The position numbers and the translations under genes are program-made. The notes below the pieces were generated by a model that saw nothing but the letters and a program-made list of their open reading frames with translations, was not told the DNA's origin and ran no database searches. Below, piece by piece: positions 7,593 through 16,689 of a DNA stretch of 59,242 nucleotides. Each line of letters starts with the position of its first letter. Position 1 is the first letter of the stretch. The stretch lies in NCBI GenBank assembly GCA_937907205.1, contig CALESE010000085.1, positions 1 through 59,242 on the forward strand, written 5' to 3'. This DNA is from an uncultured Romboutsia sp. (GTDB taxonomy: Bacteria > Bacillota > Clostridia > Peptostreptococcales > Peptostreptococcaceae).

Positions 7593-8876
7593 CTATTTTA
7601 TAACCTTCTTATTATAAATTCCCTCAAGACCTGCATCCTTTACTCTACTTCTAATCGTATCAACATTAATAGTATAAAAACCAATTTCTTTCATTCTATT
7701 AAAATAACTACTACCAGCAAAAGTAAATCTCAATTTCTCTCCATCACGCTTATGCATCTCTATATTTGAATAAGCAATAAAATCACCTATCAATAAATTA
7801 GTAGGAAGTTGTAATAAATACATACCAACTGCACTTCTAGCAGCATTGTGTCCAGCTAAACTACCTGTGCATATCGCTTCTGTATGACCAACATAAAATC
7901 CTGATTTTTCCCCTCCAACAAATAAGTTTCTCATACCTTTAGCTCTCATATAATTATCTCTCGGAGCAACTGCCATATATCTTATAGAGTTACCTTTACC
8001 ACCAGAATAAGGATCTACTATCAAAGCTTTTTTAAACCCTGGAACTAATCTTAGTTTTTCAAGATTAAAAAACGGAGTCATAAGTTTTGCATGACCTGTA
8101 TCAATTAATACAATATTTTCAGCAAATGCAGGAAGTGCATATTGTTGACAGACCTTTATATCTAATTTCTTTTCATTTCTAAGTTCCTGAGGAAGAGGTA
8201 TTACTGCACATCCTTTTTCATTTAATTCATTTTGTATTTCTTCACTTAAAGATTCTTTTAATAATTTCATAGAACCACTAAATGCTCCATAATCTCCATC
8301 AGCCCTTTTACCTATCATATCTTCAACACCACATTTAGCTGTAACACTTACTCTTCCACCAAAAGATGGACATCTTAAAACACACATTGCACACCCATTA
8401 CCATATTTTTCACAGTTACCCATAGGACCTGATGAACCTGTAGTATCTACAAATGCATCCCCTTCTACTCTTTCTCCGCTTTCAAGTATAACTGCTTTTA
8501 ATTTATCTTCTTCACAGTCAACATCTACCACCCTACTTATAAATCTTACCTCTATACCCATATTTATTATTAACTTTCTAACTGGTTGTTCTATCTTAGT
8601 TACATTATAAATAGTTGCATGATCATGTCCTGGAAAATCCATATTTACATGAGTTGCATTTTCATCAGTTAATGTAAATAGTTCGCTAGCTCCTAGTGCC
8701 ATAGCTTCTTCACAAGCTGTAAATCTTCCGTTATTTCTCATTATACCACCAACATTGCCAAGACCTACTAATAAATCTGTTTTTTCAAGTATTACAACAT
8801 CAGCTCCGGCTTTTTTAGCACTTATTGCAGCAGCACAACCTGCCCATCCTCCTCCAATAACAACAACTTTTGCCAT
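7593..8876 (-). CDS. FAD-dependent oxidoreductase with four-cysteine motif
   Basis: A 427-residue flavoprotein. The N-terminal dinucleotide fold is clear: VVVIGGGWAGCAAAISAKKAG with an acidic residue E31 ending the second strand, as in FAD-binding GidA/TrmFO and fumarate reductase-like families. A second flavin-contact region near residue 320 reads GMRNLFVGGEKSGFYVGHTEA. Between them lies C155-x6-C162-x2-C165-x3-C169-P, which looks like an iron-sulfur cluster site. It follows the PyrK-like gene by 18 bases, so the two probably form one complex moving electrons between NAD(P)H and an unknown substrate. The ribosome site GGGGG is well placed. Substrate cannot be read from sequence. Confidence 0.8.
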   Translation of the reverse strand: MAKVVVIGGGWAGCAAAISAKKAGADVVILEKTDLLVGLGNVGGIMRNNGRFTACEEAMALGASELFTLTDENATHVNMDFPGHDHATIYNVTKIEQPVRKLIINMGIEVRFISRVVDVDCEEDKLKAVILESGERVEGDAFVDTTGSSGPMGNCEKYGNGCAMCVLRCPSFGGRVSVTAKCGVEDMIGKRADGDYGAFSGSMKLLKESLSEEIQNELNEKGCAVIPLPQELRNEKKLDIKVCQQYALPAFAENIVLIDTGHAKLMTPFFNLEKLRLVPGFKKALIVDPYSGGKGNSIRYMAVAPRDNYMRAKGMRNLFVGGEKSGFYVGHTEAICTGSLAGHNAARSAVGMYLLQLPTNLLIGDFIAYSNIEMHKRDGEKLRFTFAGSSYFNRMKEIGFYTINVDTIRSRVKDAGLEGIYNKKVIK

Positions 8877-8894
8877 ATAAATACCCCCTTAAAA

Positions 8895-9860
8895 CTATTT
8901 AATAGAATGTAAATATTCTCTACTATCAAGTTGAGCCTTACATGTTTTTACTTGACATCCATTCATATTAACTACACACGCACCACATATACCCTCACCA
9001 CAGCAGATTAAATTGTTATTTGATATAGCAAATTTTATATTTTTATCTACACTGTCAACTATATTCATAACATCTTTACTAAATCCAACTGATGCACCAC
9101 TATATACAAATGATAGATTTTCTCGTCTTATATAATCAGCTATTAAATCTTTATCTTTTCTAAGATTTATATCGTTTATATTAACTCCCATATTTAATAT
9201 TTTTTCTTTTACAATATCTAAAACTCCACCCTTAGTATTTAAAAATACTTCTACATGATTATTATTTTTTATAAGTCTTTTAATAACATTAATAGAATTT
9301 ACTTGTGATAGACCATTTAAAATAACTACACAATTTTGACTCATATTTGATTTAACTTCTTTTATTCCAAATATACCATTAAAATATGGTGCTTTTACAA
9401 AAACTTTATCAGATTTAACTATTGGTTTAGTTTTTACTCCTCTAGGATGAACAATAACTTCAAGTATATTATTTTCTTCATCTATATCCATAACTGATAT
9501 AGGAACATTAAACATAGTATTTTCCTTATTTTTATCTTTTAAAAATACATAGGCTCCTGGCTCACACAAATCTTTTGTCATACATTTTGGTATTTGAATT
9601 TTTATTAGATATAAATCTATACCTATTTCTTCACTATCTAAAATATCACATAGTACTTCTTTTCTTTCATTGACTCCTGAAATTTTATCATGTTGTAACT
9701 GATTATAAATACAAACGCCCTGCCATTTACAATCACAAACTTTTTCTCCTCGTATTAAGCTACATTTTATACAATCACCACTATAAGCAAGATGACATGG
9801 ACAGTATCTACCTCCTGCATCGGCACAAAATTGAATATTAGATTTTTTCAACTTATCCAC
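8895..9860 (-). CDS. PyrK-like FAD/NAD(P)-binding and 2Fe-2S electron transfer protein with cysteine-rich N-terminus
   Basis: A 321-residue protein of the ferredoxin reductase superfamily, like dihydroorotate dehydrogenase electron-transfer subunit PyrK or sulfide dehydrogenase subunit. The C-terminus carries C287-x4-C292-x2-C295-x11-C307, the usual 2Fe-2S loop. Unlike PyrK, it has an extra N-terminal domain of about 55 residues with eight cysteines (12, 20, 22, 30, 33, 42, 44, 50), suggesting another metal or cluster site. It precedes the FAD oxidoreductase gene and likely feeds it electrons. The GTG at 9860 is only one base after AAGGA; a TTG at 9851 is an alternative start that keeps all cysteines. 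pyrD and other pyr genes are absent nearby. Confidence 0.8.
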   Translation of the reverse strand: MDKLKKSNIQFCADAGGRYCPCHLAYSGDCIKCSLIRGEKVCDCKWQGVCIYNQLQHDKISGVNERKEVLCDILDSEEIGIDLYLIKIQIPKCMTKDLCEPGAYVFLKDKNKENTMFNVPISVMDIDEENNILEVIVHPRGVKTKPIVKSDKVFVKAPYFNGIFGIKEVKSNMSQNCVVILNGLSQVNSINVIKRLIKNNNHVEVFLNTKGGVLDIVKEKILNMGVNINDINLRKDKDLIADYIRRENLSFVYSGASVGFSKDVMNIVDSVDKNIKFAISNNNLICCGEGICGACVVNMNGCQVKTCKAQLDSREYLHSIK

Positions 9861-10019
9861 TTCCTTAAACTGATATTTTATAATGTCTTAGACTATATAA
9901 TATTAATTTATTATTTATTAATAATTTTGGTTACAAAAGTAAATCAATTTACTACTTCTATTTTTATCTAAAAAAAAATATAATTTATCATAAAACTATC
10001 ACTTTCAGGAGAGATGCTT

Positions 10020-10652
10020 ATGGAAAATACCTTTATTTTTTCTAGAGAACATATTGTTATATTAATTATCTTTGAAACATTTATGTATATTTGCCCAAAG
10101 TTAACTAAGAATTTATTACCTTATAGCTATATAGTTGAAAAAATAATTTGTTGGCTTTTACTATTAGAAATAGTCTTTGAGCAATTTTCATTAATATCAA
10201 TGGGAGGATATGATGTATTCACTTGTCTGCCTATTACTACAAGTAGATTTTGTGCGTATATTTGTATCGCTATATTATATTTTAAAAAGTATCAATTCTT
10301 TAATATATTTTTTTCTTGGAGTTTAGTATGTTGTATTGAAGAGATTATATTTTTCCCAAGTATAGGATTTAGATATCCAAATGTATTGTATTTTTTAAAT
10401 GTATTTTCTAAGTTTTTGCTTATATATGCCAATGTATATATGGTTGAAGTAAGAAAATTCAAAATAACTAAGTCTGCAATTTATGAAAATATAGCTACTT
10501 GTTTAATTTATTTCTCTTTTATTTTTTTATTAAATACTTTTACATATTCACATTATTATTATGTATTTTCAAGTTTTAATTTAATAAGTATATTAATATT
10601 TTTAATTTGTACAACATTGATTTATATACCTAAGTTATTAGTAGATATATAA
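10020..10652 (+). CDS. YwaF/TMEM164-like integral membrane protein
   Basis: A 210-residue protein with six to seven hydrophobic helices. The opening FSREHIVILIIFE matches the FxxxHxxxL pattern of the TIGR02206 (YwaF) family, and LPITTSRFCAYICIA near residue 70 sits where the family usually has LPLHLC, so this is a divergent member at best. Function in bacteria is unknown. Two ATGs are present at 10014 and 10020; AGGAG at 10007-10011 is too close to the first and eight bases from the second, which is chosen. It is monocistronic with a palindromic terminator. Confidence 0.55.
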   Translation: MENTFIFSREHIVILIIFETFMYICPKLTKNLLPYSYIVEKIICWLLLLEIVFEQFSLISMGGYDVFTCLPITTSRFCAYICIAILYFKKYQFFNIFFSWSLVCCIEEIIFFPSIGFRYPNVLYFLNVFSKFLLIYANVYMVEVRKFKITKSAIYENIATCLIYFSFIFLLNTFTYSHYYYVFSSFNLISILIFLICTTLIYIPKLLVDI

Positions 10653-10657
10653 AAAAA

Positions 10658-10692
10658 ATAGACTGTCAATTGACAGTCTATATAGTTTTATT
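10658..10692. terminator. Palindromic intrinsic terminator
   Basis: 10-bp arms (10658-10667, 10672-10681) around loop AATT, preceded by eight A and followed by a T-rich stretch; between convergent genes. Confidence 0.8.
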
Positions 10693-10764
10693 TTCAATGT
10701 GTAAGAAGAAAATAAAAATCTTAGGCTAATTTAATTATATCATATTTTGTTATACTTCTAAAAT

Positions 10765-12210
10765 TTATTTTTTGTTTCTCGCTAGATAATATAAAGTTCT
10801 TACACCTTCTCCTGTTGCTCCACTACTTTTATATCCACAAGATTTTGAAGTTTCGCTCGTTCCTGCTATATCTAAGTGTAACCATGGTGTATCCCCAACA
10901 AATTCTCCAACGAACAACCCTGCAGTTATACATCCAGCTTCTCTACCACCAGTATTTTTTAAATCTGCTTCTTTTCCTTTTAATTGCTCTTTGTATTCAT
11001 CAAATGTAGGCATTCTCCATATTTTCTCACCTGATATATCTGCTGCATCTTCTAATTGATTGTAGAATTTGTTATTATTAGTTACTACAGCAGTTGCCAC
11101 ACTTCCAAGTGCTATTATAGCTGCTCCTGTTAATGTTGCTACATCTACTACTTTAGTTACTTTTTCATTATTTACTATATAATAAATAGCATCAGCTAGT
11201 GTAAGTCTACCCTCTGCATCAGTATTTAATATTTCTATTGTTTTGCCAGCCATAGACCCAATTATATCTCCTGGCTTATAAGAATTGCCCGATATTGCAT
11301 TTTCACAAGCTGCTACTACTGCTATTACATTTTTATCTAATTTATCTTTGGCTATAGCACACATTGCTCCTATAACACTTGCTGCTCCACCCATATCAGT
11401 TTTCATATTTACCATAGAGTCAGTTGGTTTTATAGAGTATCCACCAGTGTCAAATGTTAATCCCTTACCAACAAGTCCAAGTATTTCTTTATCAGAACTA
11501 TTTCCCATATATCTCATAACTATAAATCTTGGCTTATTGATAGAACCCTTTGCAACTGCTAAAAATGCTTCCATTTTTAAAGCTTCTATCTTTTCTTCTT
11601 CATATACTTCTACTTCAAATCCAAACTCTTTTCCAAGTTCTACCACTTTGTTGGCTAAAGTTTCTGGATATAATACATTAGCAGGCTCATTTACTAAATC
11701 TCTTGCTATTATAGTAGAATCTGCAAATATGTTTGCTTTTTCAAGTAACTTAGCATCATCTCTATCAGTGTATATATTTACATTTTCTATACATTTAGAT
11801 TTATTATCTGTCTTGTATTTTGTAAATTCATAATTTCCTAGCTTCATACCTTCAAAGAAAGCTATGTAATTTTCTTCACTTAGTCCTATATTTAATAAAT
11901 CAATATCTTTTGACTTACAATTATCTTCATTTACTAATTCTTTTAACTTCTTGGCTAAATTTCCACCTACAACTCTAGCTTTCTCAGATGTTAATTTTAA
12001 GTTTTCACCAAGACCTACTAAGCAAACTGTATGTAATTTTTCATCTATAAATGCTTTTATAATTTCTATTTTATTATATTTTCCTTCAAATCCTTCTATT
12101 AATAGATTTATTTGTTTAAATGGTGTTTCAAACTTTTCATTTTCATATGAAGTTATTACAACAATATTATCTAAATTTTTTATTTTTGATTCGTAACTTT
12201 TAAAATTCAT
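10765..12210 (-). CDS. pepA: Leucyl aminopeptidase (M17 family)
   Basis: A 481-residue cytosolic zinc/manganese aminopeptidase that removes N-terminal residues from peptides. The C-terminal catalytic domain shows the M17 signature NTDAEGRL and the metal-binding run VGKGLTFDTGGYSIKP, with DMGGAA downstream. The N-terminal macro-like domain is more divergent, as usual. The frame extends to 12228, but AAGGAGGA is correctly placed for the ATG at 12210 (MNFKSYE). A terminator separates it from the upstream ytfJ gene, so it has its own promoter. Confidence 0.96.
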   Translation of the reverse strand: MNFKSYESKIKNLDNIVVITSYENEKFETPFKQINLLIEGFEGKYNKIEIIKAFIDEKLHTVCLVGLGENLKLTSEKARVVGGNLAKKLKELVNEDNCKSKDIDLLNIGLSEENYIAFFEGMKLGNYEFTKYKTDNKSKCIENVNIYTDRDDAKLLEKANIFADSTIIARDLVNEPANVLYPETLANKVVELGKEFGFEVEVYEEEKIEALKMEAFLAVAKGSINKPRFIVMRYMGNSSDKEILGLVGKGLTFDTGGYSIKPTDSMVNMKTDMGGAASVIGAMCAIAKDKLDKNVIAVVAACENAISGNSYKPGDIIGSMAGKTIEILNTDAEGRLTLADAIYYIVNNEKVTKVVDVATLTGAAIIALGSVATAVVTNNNKFYNQLEDAADISGEKIWRMPTFDEYKEQLKGKEADLKNTGGREAGCITAGLFVGEFVGDTPWLHLDIAGTSETSKSCGYKSSGATGEGVRTLYYLARNKK

Positions 12211-12231
12211 ATTATTCCTCCTTATCATATT

Positions 12232-12257
12232 AAAAAGCTACCATATGGTAGCCTTTT
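12232..12257 (-). terminator. Intrinsic terminator between ytfJ and pepA
   Basis: GCTACC/GGTAGC arms (12237-12242, 12247-12252) around ATAT, with A and T runs outside; on the minus strand followed by TTTTTA. Confidence 0.7.
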
Positions 12258-12368
12258 AACTTTTCATTGTAGTATTTACTTATTATTTAAAATTATAAGC
12301 ATATCTCTACTTATTTATTATATAAGAGTATTCTATATATTACCATATTATTCAAAGTTTAATAGTCA

Positions 12369-12782
12369 TTAATTATTTTTATAGTCTTCGTTCTTCTTAG
12401 ATAAACTTTGTATCTTTTCTATAACTCTTGGAGTTACTGTAAGTATATTATCCACTAAATTTATATTACTATCTAAACTCATAAGTCTTGTTTCTCCATT
12501 TTCAACAACTACAAATGCAACTGGTGAAACTGATATGGCACCAGCACTACCCCCTGCAAAGTTTGAATCATTCTTATCATTATGGCTATTATCATCATTA
12601 TCGTGACCTTTTGAATATTCTCCACCACCTATACCAAATCCAATTGTAACCTTAGATATAGGTACTACTACAGTACTTTCAGTTTGTATAGGGTCTCCTA
12701 TTATAGTATTTGCATCTATCGAACCTTTAATAGTTTCAAGAGTTGTTTCCATAAGACTTTGTATTGAATTTGTCGATCTCAT
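12369..12782 (-). CDS. ytfJ: Sporulation protein YtfJ (GerW family)
   Basis: A 137-residue member of the GerW/YtfJ family, linked to spore germination in Bacillus. The family core is visible: an N-terminal helix, NTIIGDPI, TVVVPISKVTIGFGIGGGE, then GGSAGAISVSPVAFVVV. A variable, polar insert rich in D, N and H (about residues 57-72) lies between the two conserved parts. The first 47 bases overlap the end of the upstream ytfI gene, and its ribosome site AAGGAGG lies within that gene, implying coupled expression. Confidence 0.93.
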   Translation of the reverse strand: MRSTNSIQSLMETTLETIKGSIDANTIIGDPIQTESTVVVPISKVTIGFGIGGGEYSKGHDNDDNSHNDKNDSNFAGGSAGAISVSPVAFVVVENGETRLMSLDSNINLVDNILTVTPRVIEKIQSLSKKNEDYKNN

Positions 12783-13356
12783 GTTTTATTGCCTCCTTAT
12801 TTTTGTTATATATCTTAATAAATGCTATACCTATTTTAATCAAGTCTTTTAATTTAGGCATAGCATGCACTCTAATACTAGCTCTTATAAAATTTTTTGT
12901 ATAATCTGGATTTACTACTAAGTATAACTTGTCTGTGTGAACTATATTGGCAATATTTCCATAAATAGTATTTATAAGTATGTATATAAAAGAAGTAAAA
13001 GTAAAAACCTCACTTCCATAGTTAACTTTAGAGTGTACTTCATGAATTTTAATTTTATCAAGTAATCTTAATATACTTAAAAGATTACTAAAAAATAATT
13101 TAGTTTTAATTTTTGATTTTTCTACTTGATTTTTGTCTTTTGCCTTTCTTCTATTTTTTTTATTAGTTGGTGGATAAAGTTGTTTTTCTATATTTATTAA
13201 ATTAAACATATATTTTATATAAATCTTTATACATAAATCTTTATTCTTAATGTCGATCGTAAATATTAAATGAAAAATCGATTTTAAAATAACAGCTATT
13301 AATGCTATTAAAAAAATTATAATCAATATGTAATTACTAATTCCAATATTTTTCAT
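12736..13356 (-). CDS. ytfI: DUF2953 family protein YtfI
   Basis: A 206-residue protein with one N-terminal membrane helix (about 8-32), a basic linker (about 63-85, KKNRRKAKDK) and a C-terminal region with the DUF2953 pattern (VNYGSEVFTFTSFIYILI, then LYLVVNPDY). In Bacillus and Clostridia this family sits directly upstream of ytfJ and the pair is linked to sporulation. Here it overlaps ytfJ by 47 bases. Biochemical role unknown. Confidence 0.8.
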   Translation of the reverse strand: MKNIGISNYILIIIFLIALIAVILKSIFHLIFTIDIKNKDLCIKIYIKYMFNLINIEKQLYPPTNKKNRRKAKDKNQVEKSKIKTKLFFSNLLSILRLLDKIKIHEVHSKVNYGSEVFTFTSFIYILINTIYGNIANIVHTDKLYLVVNPDYTKNFIRASIRVHAMPKLKDLIKIGIAFIKIYNKNKEAIKHEIDKFNTKSYGNNS

Positions 13357-13409
13357 ATTTATATTATTTTCTAAAAAACAACTATCTATACCCTTTATTA
13401 TAAAAAATT

Positions 13410-13441
13410 CGCTTCGCTTAAGAGACTATGTAAGTGAAGCG
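13410..13441 (-). terminator. Second hairpin after scpB
   Basis: 11-bp arms with one mismatch (13410-13420, 13431-13441); on the minus strand it is followed by AATTTTTT. It lies in tandem behind the main scpB terminator. Confidence 0.6.
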
Positions 13442-13473
13442 TTTCATATCGCTAAAGGCTAAATCCGTTTATA

Positions 13474-13505
13474 AAAAAAACTGATTCTTTCGAATCAGTT
13501 TTTTT
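13474..13505 (-). terminator. Intrinsic terminator of scpB
   Basis: Perfect 14-bp arms (13474-13487, 13492-13505) with loop TTTC. The scpB stop codon (13495-13497) lies inside the stem. Confidence 0.9.
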
Positions 13506-14025
13506 CTTCATACTTTTCAATTGGAGGTAAATCTTCTAGTTTTTCTATATTTAATAATTTTAAAAACTCATTTGTAGTTTTATAAATTATTGGTTTACCT
13601 ATTTTATCTAATCTACCAGCTTCCATTATCAATTCGTTTTCAAGTAATGTCTGAAGAGCTTTATCACACTTTACTCCTCTTATATCTTCTATCTCAACTT
13701 TAGTTATTGGTTGTTTATATGCTATTATAGTAAGAGTTTCAAGGGTAGCTTGACTTAAAGACTTCTTCTTTTTAGGTTCAAGAATCTTTTTTATAAAAAA
13801 AGCATACTTTTTATTAGTACACATTTGATATTTATTTTCTAATTTTATTATTTGTATGCCTCTGTCATTTTCTTCATACTCTTTTATAAGTGAATCTAGC
13901 ATAAATTCAATCTCTTTACTTGATAATTCTTCATTAATTGCATAATTTAATTCATTTACACTTATAGGATCTCCATGTGCAAATAGTATAGATTCTATAA
14001 TATTTTTTATATCTTCACGTCTCAT
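13495..14025 (-). CDS. scpB: Segregation and condensation protein B
   Basis: A 176-residue ScpB with two winged-helix domains, typified by IIESILFAHGDPISVNEL at the start and QATLETLTIIAYKQPITKVEIEDIRGV in the middle. A ScpB dimer binds ScpA and with SMC forms the bacterial condensin that organises chromosomes; smc lies about 40 kb away at 54786. The frame reaches 14040, but GGAG at 14033-14036 fits the ATG at 14025. It follows scpA after four bases, so both are translated from one message. Confidence 0.95.
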   Translation of the reverse strand: MRREDIKNIIESILFAHGDPISVNELNYAINEELSSKEIEFMLDSLIKEYEENDRGIQIIKLENKYQMCTNKKYAFFIKKILEPKKKKSLSQATLETLTIIAYKQPITKVEIEDIRGVKCDKALQTLLENELIMEAGRLDKIGKPIIYKTTNEFLKLLNIEKLEDLPPIEKYEEKN

Positions 14026-14029
14026 CTTA

Positions 14030-14752
14030 TTACTCCACATTTTTTCTAATCAATATATCATCAAAAAATATATTTTGATCAACTATTATTTCATTTACTT
14101 TTATAAGTTCAAGAATAGATAAAAATGTAGCTATAATTTCATCTTTCTCACAACTATCTATAACTTTTGTAAATCTTACTTCATTTTCTTTATTTATTAT
14201 ATTTCTTATGTAATTTATCTTTTCTTCAACAGAAATTATTCTACCTTTAACAATCTTATCTAGCTTTTCATCATTAACTTCCTCTTCTTTAATTGACTTA
14301 ACTCTTAATATAAGTGGAAGTATATTTTTTATTGCATCAATTGATATATCTGATAAATCTACTTTATCATCAATTACTATTTCTTCTTTTTTTCTATAAA
14401 ATATTTCATTTATGTAATTTACATTTTCTTTTATATCATCAGTAGCTAACTTAAACTTTTTGTATTCTTCTAGTTTTTCCATAAGCTCAAGTCTTGGATC
14501 TTCTACTTCATCATTATCTTTTTGTTTATATAATAAATATTTTGATTTTATTTCTAAAAGCTTTGAAGCCATTGTTATAAATTCACTAGTTATTTCTAAA
14601 TCCATTTTTTCAAGCATTGATAAATAATTCATATATTGATTAGTTATCTCTATTATTGATATATCTTTTATATCAATTTTTTGTTTAGAAATAAGATTAT
14701 ATAGTAAATCTAATGGACCTTCATAAACTTGTAATTGTATATTATATTTCAT
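14030..14752 (-). CDS. scpA: Segregation and condensation protein A
   Basis: A 240-residue kleisin subunit of condensin. The N-terminal SMC-binding helix region shows the ScpA signature YEGPLDLLYNLISKQKIDI, followed by ISIIEITNQYMNYL. The C-terminal winged helix (about 165-235) would bind the other SMC head. The middle is charged and probably flexible, where ScpB binds. It is directly followed by scpB and preceded by a site-2 protease gene 18 bases upstream, making a three-gene operon that is common in Clostridia. Confidence 0.96.
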   Translation of the reverse strand: MKYNIQLQVYEGPLDLLYNLISKQKIDIKDISIIEITNQYMNYLSMLEKMDLEITSEFITMASKLLEIKSKYLLYKQKDNDEVEDPRLELMEKLEEYKKFKLATDDIKENVNYINEIFYRKKEEIVIDDKVDLSDISIDAIKNILPLILRVKSIKEEEVNDEKLDKIVKGRIISVEEKINYIRNIINKENEVRFTKVIDSCEKDEIIATFLSILELIKVNEIIVDQNIFFDDILIRKNVE

Positions 14753-14770
14753 TTAATCTCCTCTTACTTC

Positions 14771-15358
14771 TTAACTAAATAAAAATACTATATTCATTAT
14801 TATATTTCTTATTGGACTAACAAATATTTCATATGCACCTGTTAATATTAATAATAAAAATATAATATTACTCATATTTTCATATTTATAAACTATATCA
14901 TTATACTTATATGGTATAAATGAAGATATTATCCCCCATCCATCAAGTGGTGGTATTGGTAATAAATTAAATGCTGCAAATCCTACATTGTACACAATAG
15001 TATATCCAGCTATTAGATTTATAGCGTACATATTTACAGACTTATTAATTAATACACAAATTATAGCTGTAACTATGTTTGCTATAGCCCCAGATAATGA
15101 AACTAAAACATTTCCAAATTTATAATTTTTAAAATTATTAGGGTTTACCGGTACAGGTCTTGCCCATCCTATTTTAAATATTAACATCATTAATATCCCA
15201 ATTGGGTCAACATGAGCTGATGGATTTAAAGTCATCCTACCGTACACTTTAGCAGTATCATCACCTAATAAATGTGCTGAATATGCATGACCAAACTCAT
15301 GAACAGATATAGCTATTGCAATGGCAACTACTGTTGCTAATATAGTACTTAAGTCCAT
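14771..15358 (-). CDS. Site-2 protease family (M50) membrane metallopeptidase
   Basis: A 195-residue membrane zinc protease of the short YwhC-like type. HEFGH (H20, E21, H24) in the first helix and NLLPIPPLDG with D139 form the zinc site. Five to six hydrophobic helices are visible. It lacks PDZ or CBS domains. This family commonly sits upstream of scpA in Firmicutes; a functional link to condensin is not established. Substrate unknown. It has its own upstream region after the dacF terminator. Confidence 0.9.
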   Translation of the reverse strand: MDLSTILATVVAIAIAISVHEFGHAYSAHLLGDDTAKVYGRMTLNPSAHVDPIGILMMLIFKIGWARPVPVNPNNFKNYKFGNVLVSLSGAIANIVTAIICVLINKSVNMYAINLIAGYTIVYNVGFAAFNLLPIPPLDGWGIISSFIPYKYNDIVYKYENMSNIIFLLLILTGAYEIFVSPIRNIIMNIVFLFS

Positions 15359-15444
15359 ATATTCATCTCCTAAATTTTACTTTTTGATATTATTATACCA
15401 ATTTACAAAATTATAATCAAAGTTTTTATATTTTAGTAAAAACT

Positions 15445-15472
15445 AAAAAAGAAGTCATATGACTTCTTTTTT
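15445..15472 (-). terminator. Intrinsic terminator of dacF
   Basis: A 28-base perfect palindrome with A6 and T6 ends; it overlaps the dacF stop codon. Confidence 0.88.
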
Positions 15473-16631
15473 ATAGCATACTATCAATTACTCTTTGAAG
15501 CATTTGTAAATAGCTTGCTTTATTTATATCTTTTGTACTTACTAAATCAACTTGTCCTACTAATTTTTTATCTTTATATATCTCAACTTTTCCAAGTACA
15601 GTTCCCTTTTTAATTGGAAGTGTTGGATTATCATATACTTTTATTTTTCTAGTAAAATCTTTATTTGATCCTTTTTTAAGAAGTACACTTAAATTTTCTT
15701 TTGCTACTAAGTTAACTTTGTTATCCTCTGCTTTATCAAGCGTTAAAGTTGCTATATTATCATTTTTAGTACATAACTTTGTACTTTCATAATTTGAAAA
15801 TCCATAGTTAAGAAGCGCTGTTGCATCCTTAAATCTAAGTGGGGATGTTTCTGCACCTAAAGTGGCTGCTACTAAATGAGTTTCTCCTCTTTTTGCTGCT
15901 GCAGATAAACAATATTTTGCTTGTTGAGTAAATCCTGTTTTAACCCCTGTTGCTCCATTATAATGTTTTATAAGCTTATTAGTATTTGCAAGACCTATTG
16001 TAGCTTGTTTTTTTCCAACTACCACTTGGTCCATCCAAGTTGTAAGATACTTGTGTATAACATCATGTTTTAATAATTCCCTAGACATTAAAGCTATATC
16101 ATGTGCAGATGTATAATGATTATCTACTGGTAAACCATTTGTATTAGCAAAATGAGTATCTTTCATTCCAAGTTCTTGAGCCTTTTTATTCATCATATCT
16201 ACAAAACTTTCTACACTACCTGCAATATATTCTGCCATAGCAACACATCCATCATTAGCAGATGCAACAGCTATCCCTTTAAGTAATGTATTAACATCTT
16301 GTGTCTCTCCTGGTTCAAGGAAAATTTGACTACCACCCATACTAGCTGCATTTTCACTTATTTGAACTTTATCATCAAGCTTAATTTTGCCTGAATCTAA
16401 TGCTTCACATATTAAAAGCATAGTCATTACTTTAGTTACACTTGCTGGTGGTAATTTATCATGAGCATTTTTCTCATATAAAATTTGACCTGTGCCAACA
16501 TCCATCAATATAGCTGATTTTGATGATATATCTAATGGAGCATTAGCATTATCTTTGTCATTTGCAAAAGTTACATTCATAGGTAATATCGCAAGTAACA
16601 TAGCCATAAACATACTAGCTAATCTTTTCAT
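15471..16631 (-). CDS. dacF: D-alanyl-D-alanine carboxypeptidase (PBP5/DacF family)
   Basis: A 386-residue low-molecular-weight penicillin-binding protein with a signal peptide (about 1-23, ending VTFA). It trims the terminal D-Ala from peptidoglycan peptides outside the membrane. All three active-site motifs are present: S64-V-T-K67, S124-A-N126 and K231-T-G233. The C-terminal beta domain (about 270-365) and a final amphipathic helix (SYLQMLQRVIDSML) fit PBP5-type enzymes. GTG at 16640 is an alternative start, but GAGGTG fits the ATG at 16631. The next gene upstream encodes a spore-protein-like product, fitting the sporulation role of DacF in Bacillus; the exact paralogue is not certain. Confidence 0.93.
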   Translation of the reverse strand: MKRLASMFMAMLLAILPMNVTFANDKDNANAPLDISSKSAILMDVGTGQILYEKNAHDKLPPASVTKVMTMLLICEALDSGKIKLDDKVQISENAASMGGSQIFLEPGETQDVNTLLKGIAVASANDGCVAMAEYIAGSVESFVDMMNKKAQELGMKDTHFANTNGLPVDNHYTSAHDIALMSRELLKHDVIHKYLTTWMDQVVVGKKQATIGLANTNKLIKHYNGATGVKTGFTQQAKYCLSAAAKRGETHLVAATLGAETSPLRFKDATALLNYGFSNYESTKLCTKNDNIATLTLDKAEDNKVNLVAKENLSVLLKKGSNKDFTRKIKVYDNPTLPIKKGTVLGKVEIYKDKKLVGQVDLVSTKDINKASYLQMLQRVIDSML

Positions 16632-16689
16632 TAATGTCACCTCTTAATTTTTATTTAAAATTATTTTCTCACTATTTACTTTTTTTATT

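Noticed and set aside
8895..9860. Calling the electron-transfer protein PyrK of dihydroorotate dehydrogenase
   Set aside because: No pyrD or other pyrimidine gene is nearby and it carries an eight-cysteine N-terminal domain that PyrK lacks.
11285..11833. 182-residue plus-strand open frame opposite pepA
   Set aside because: Antisense of conserved M17 coding sequence; no ribosome site or known family.
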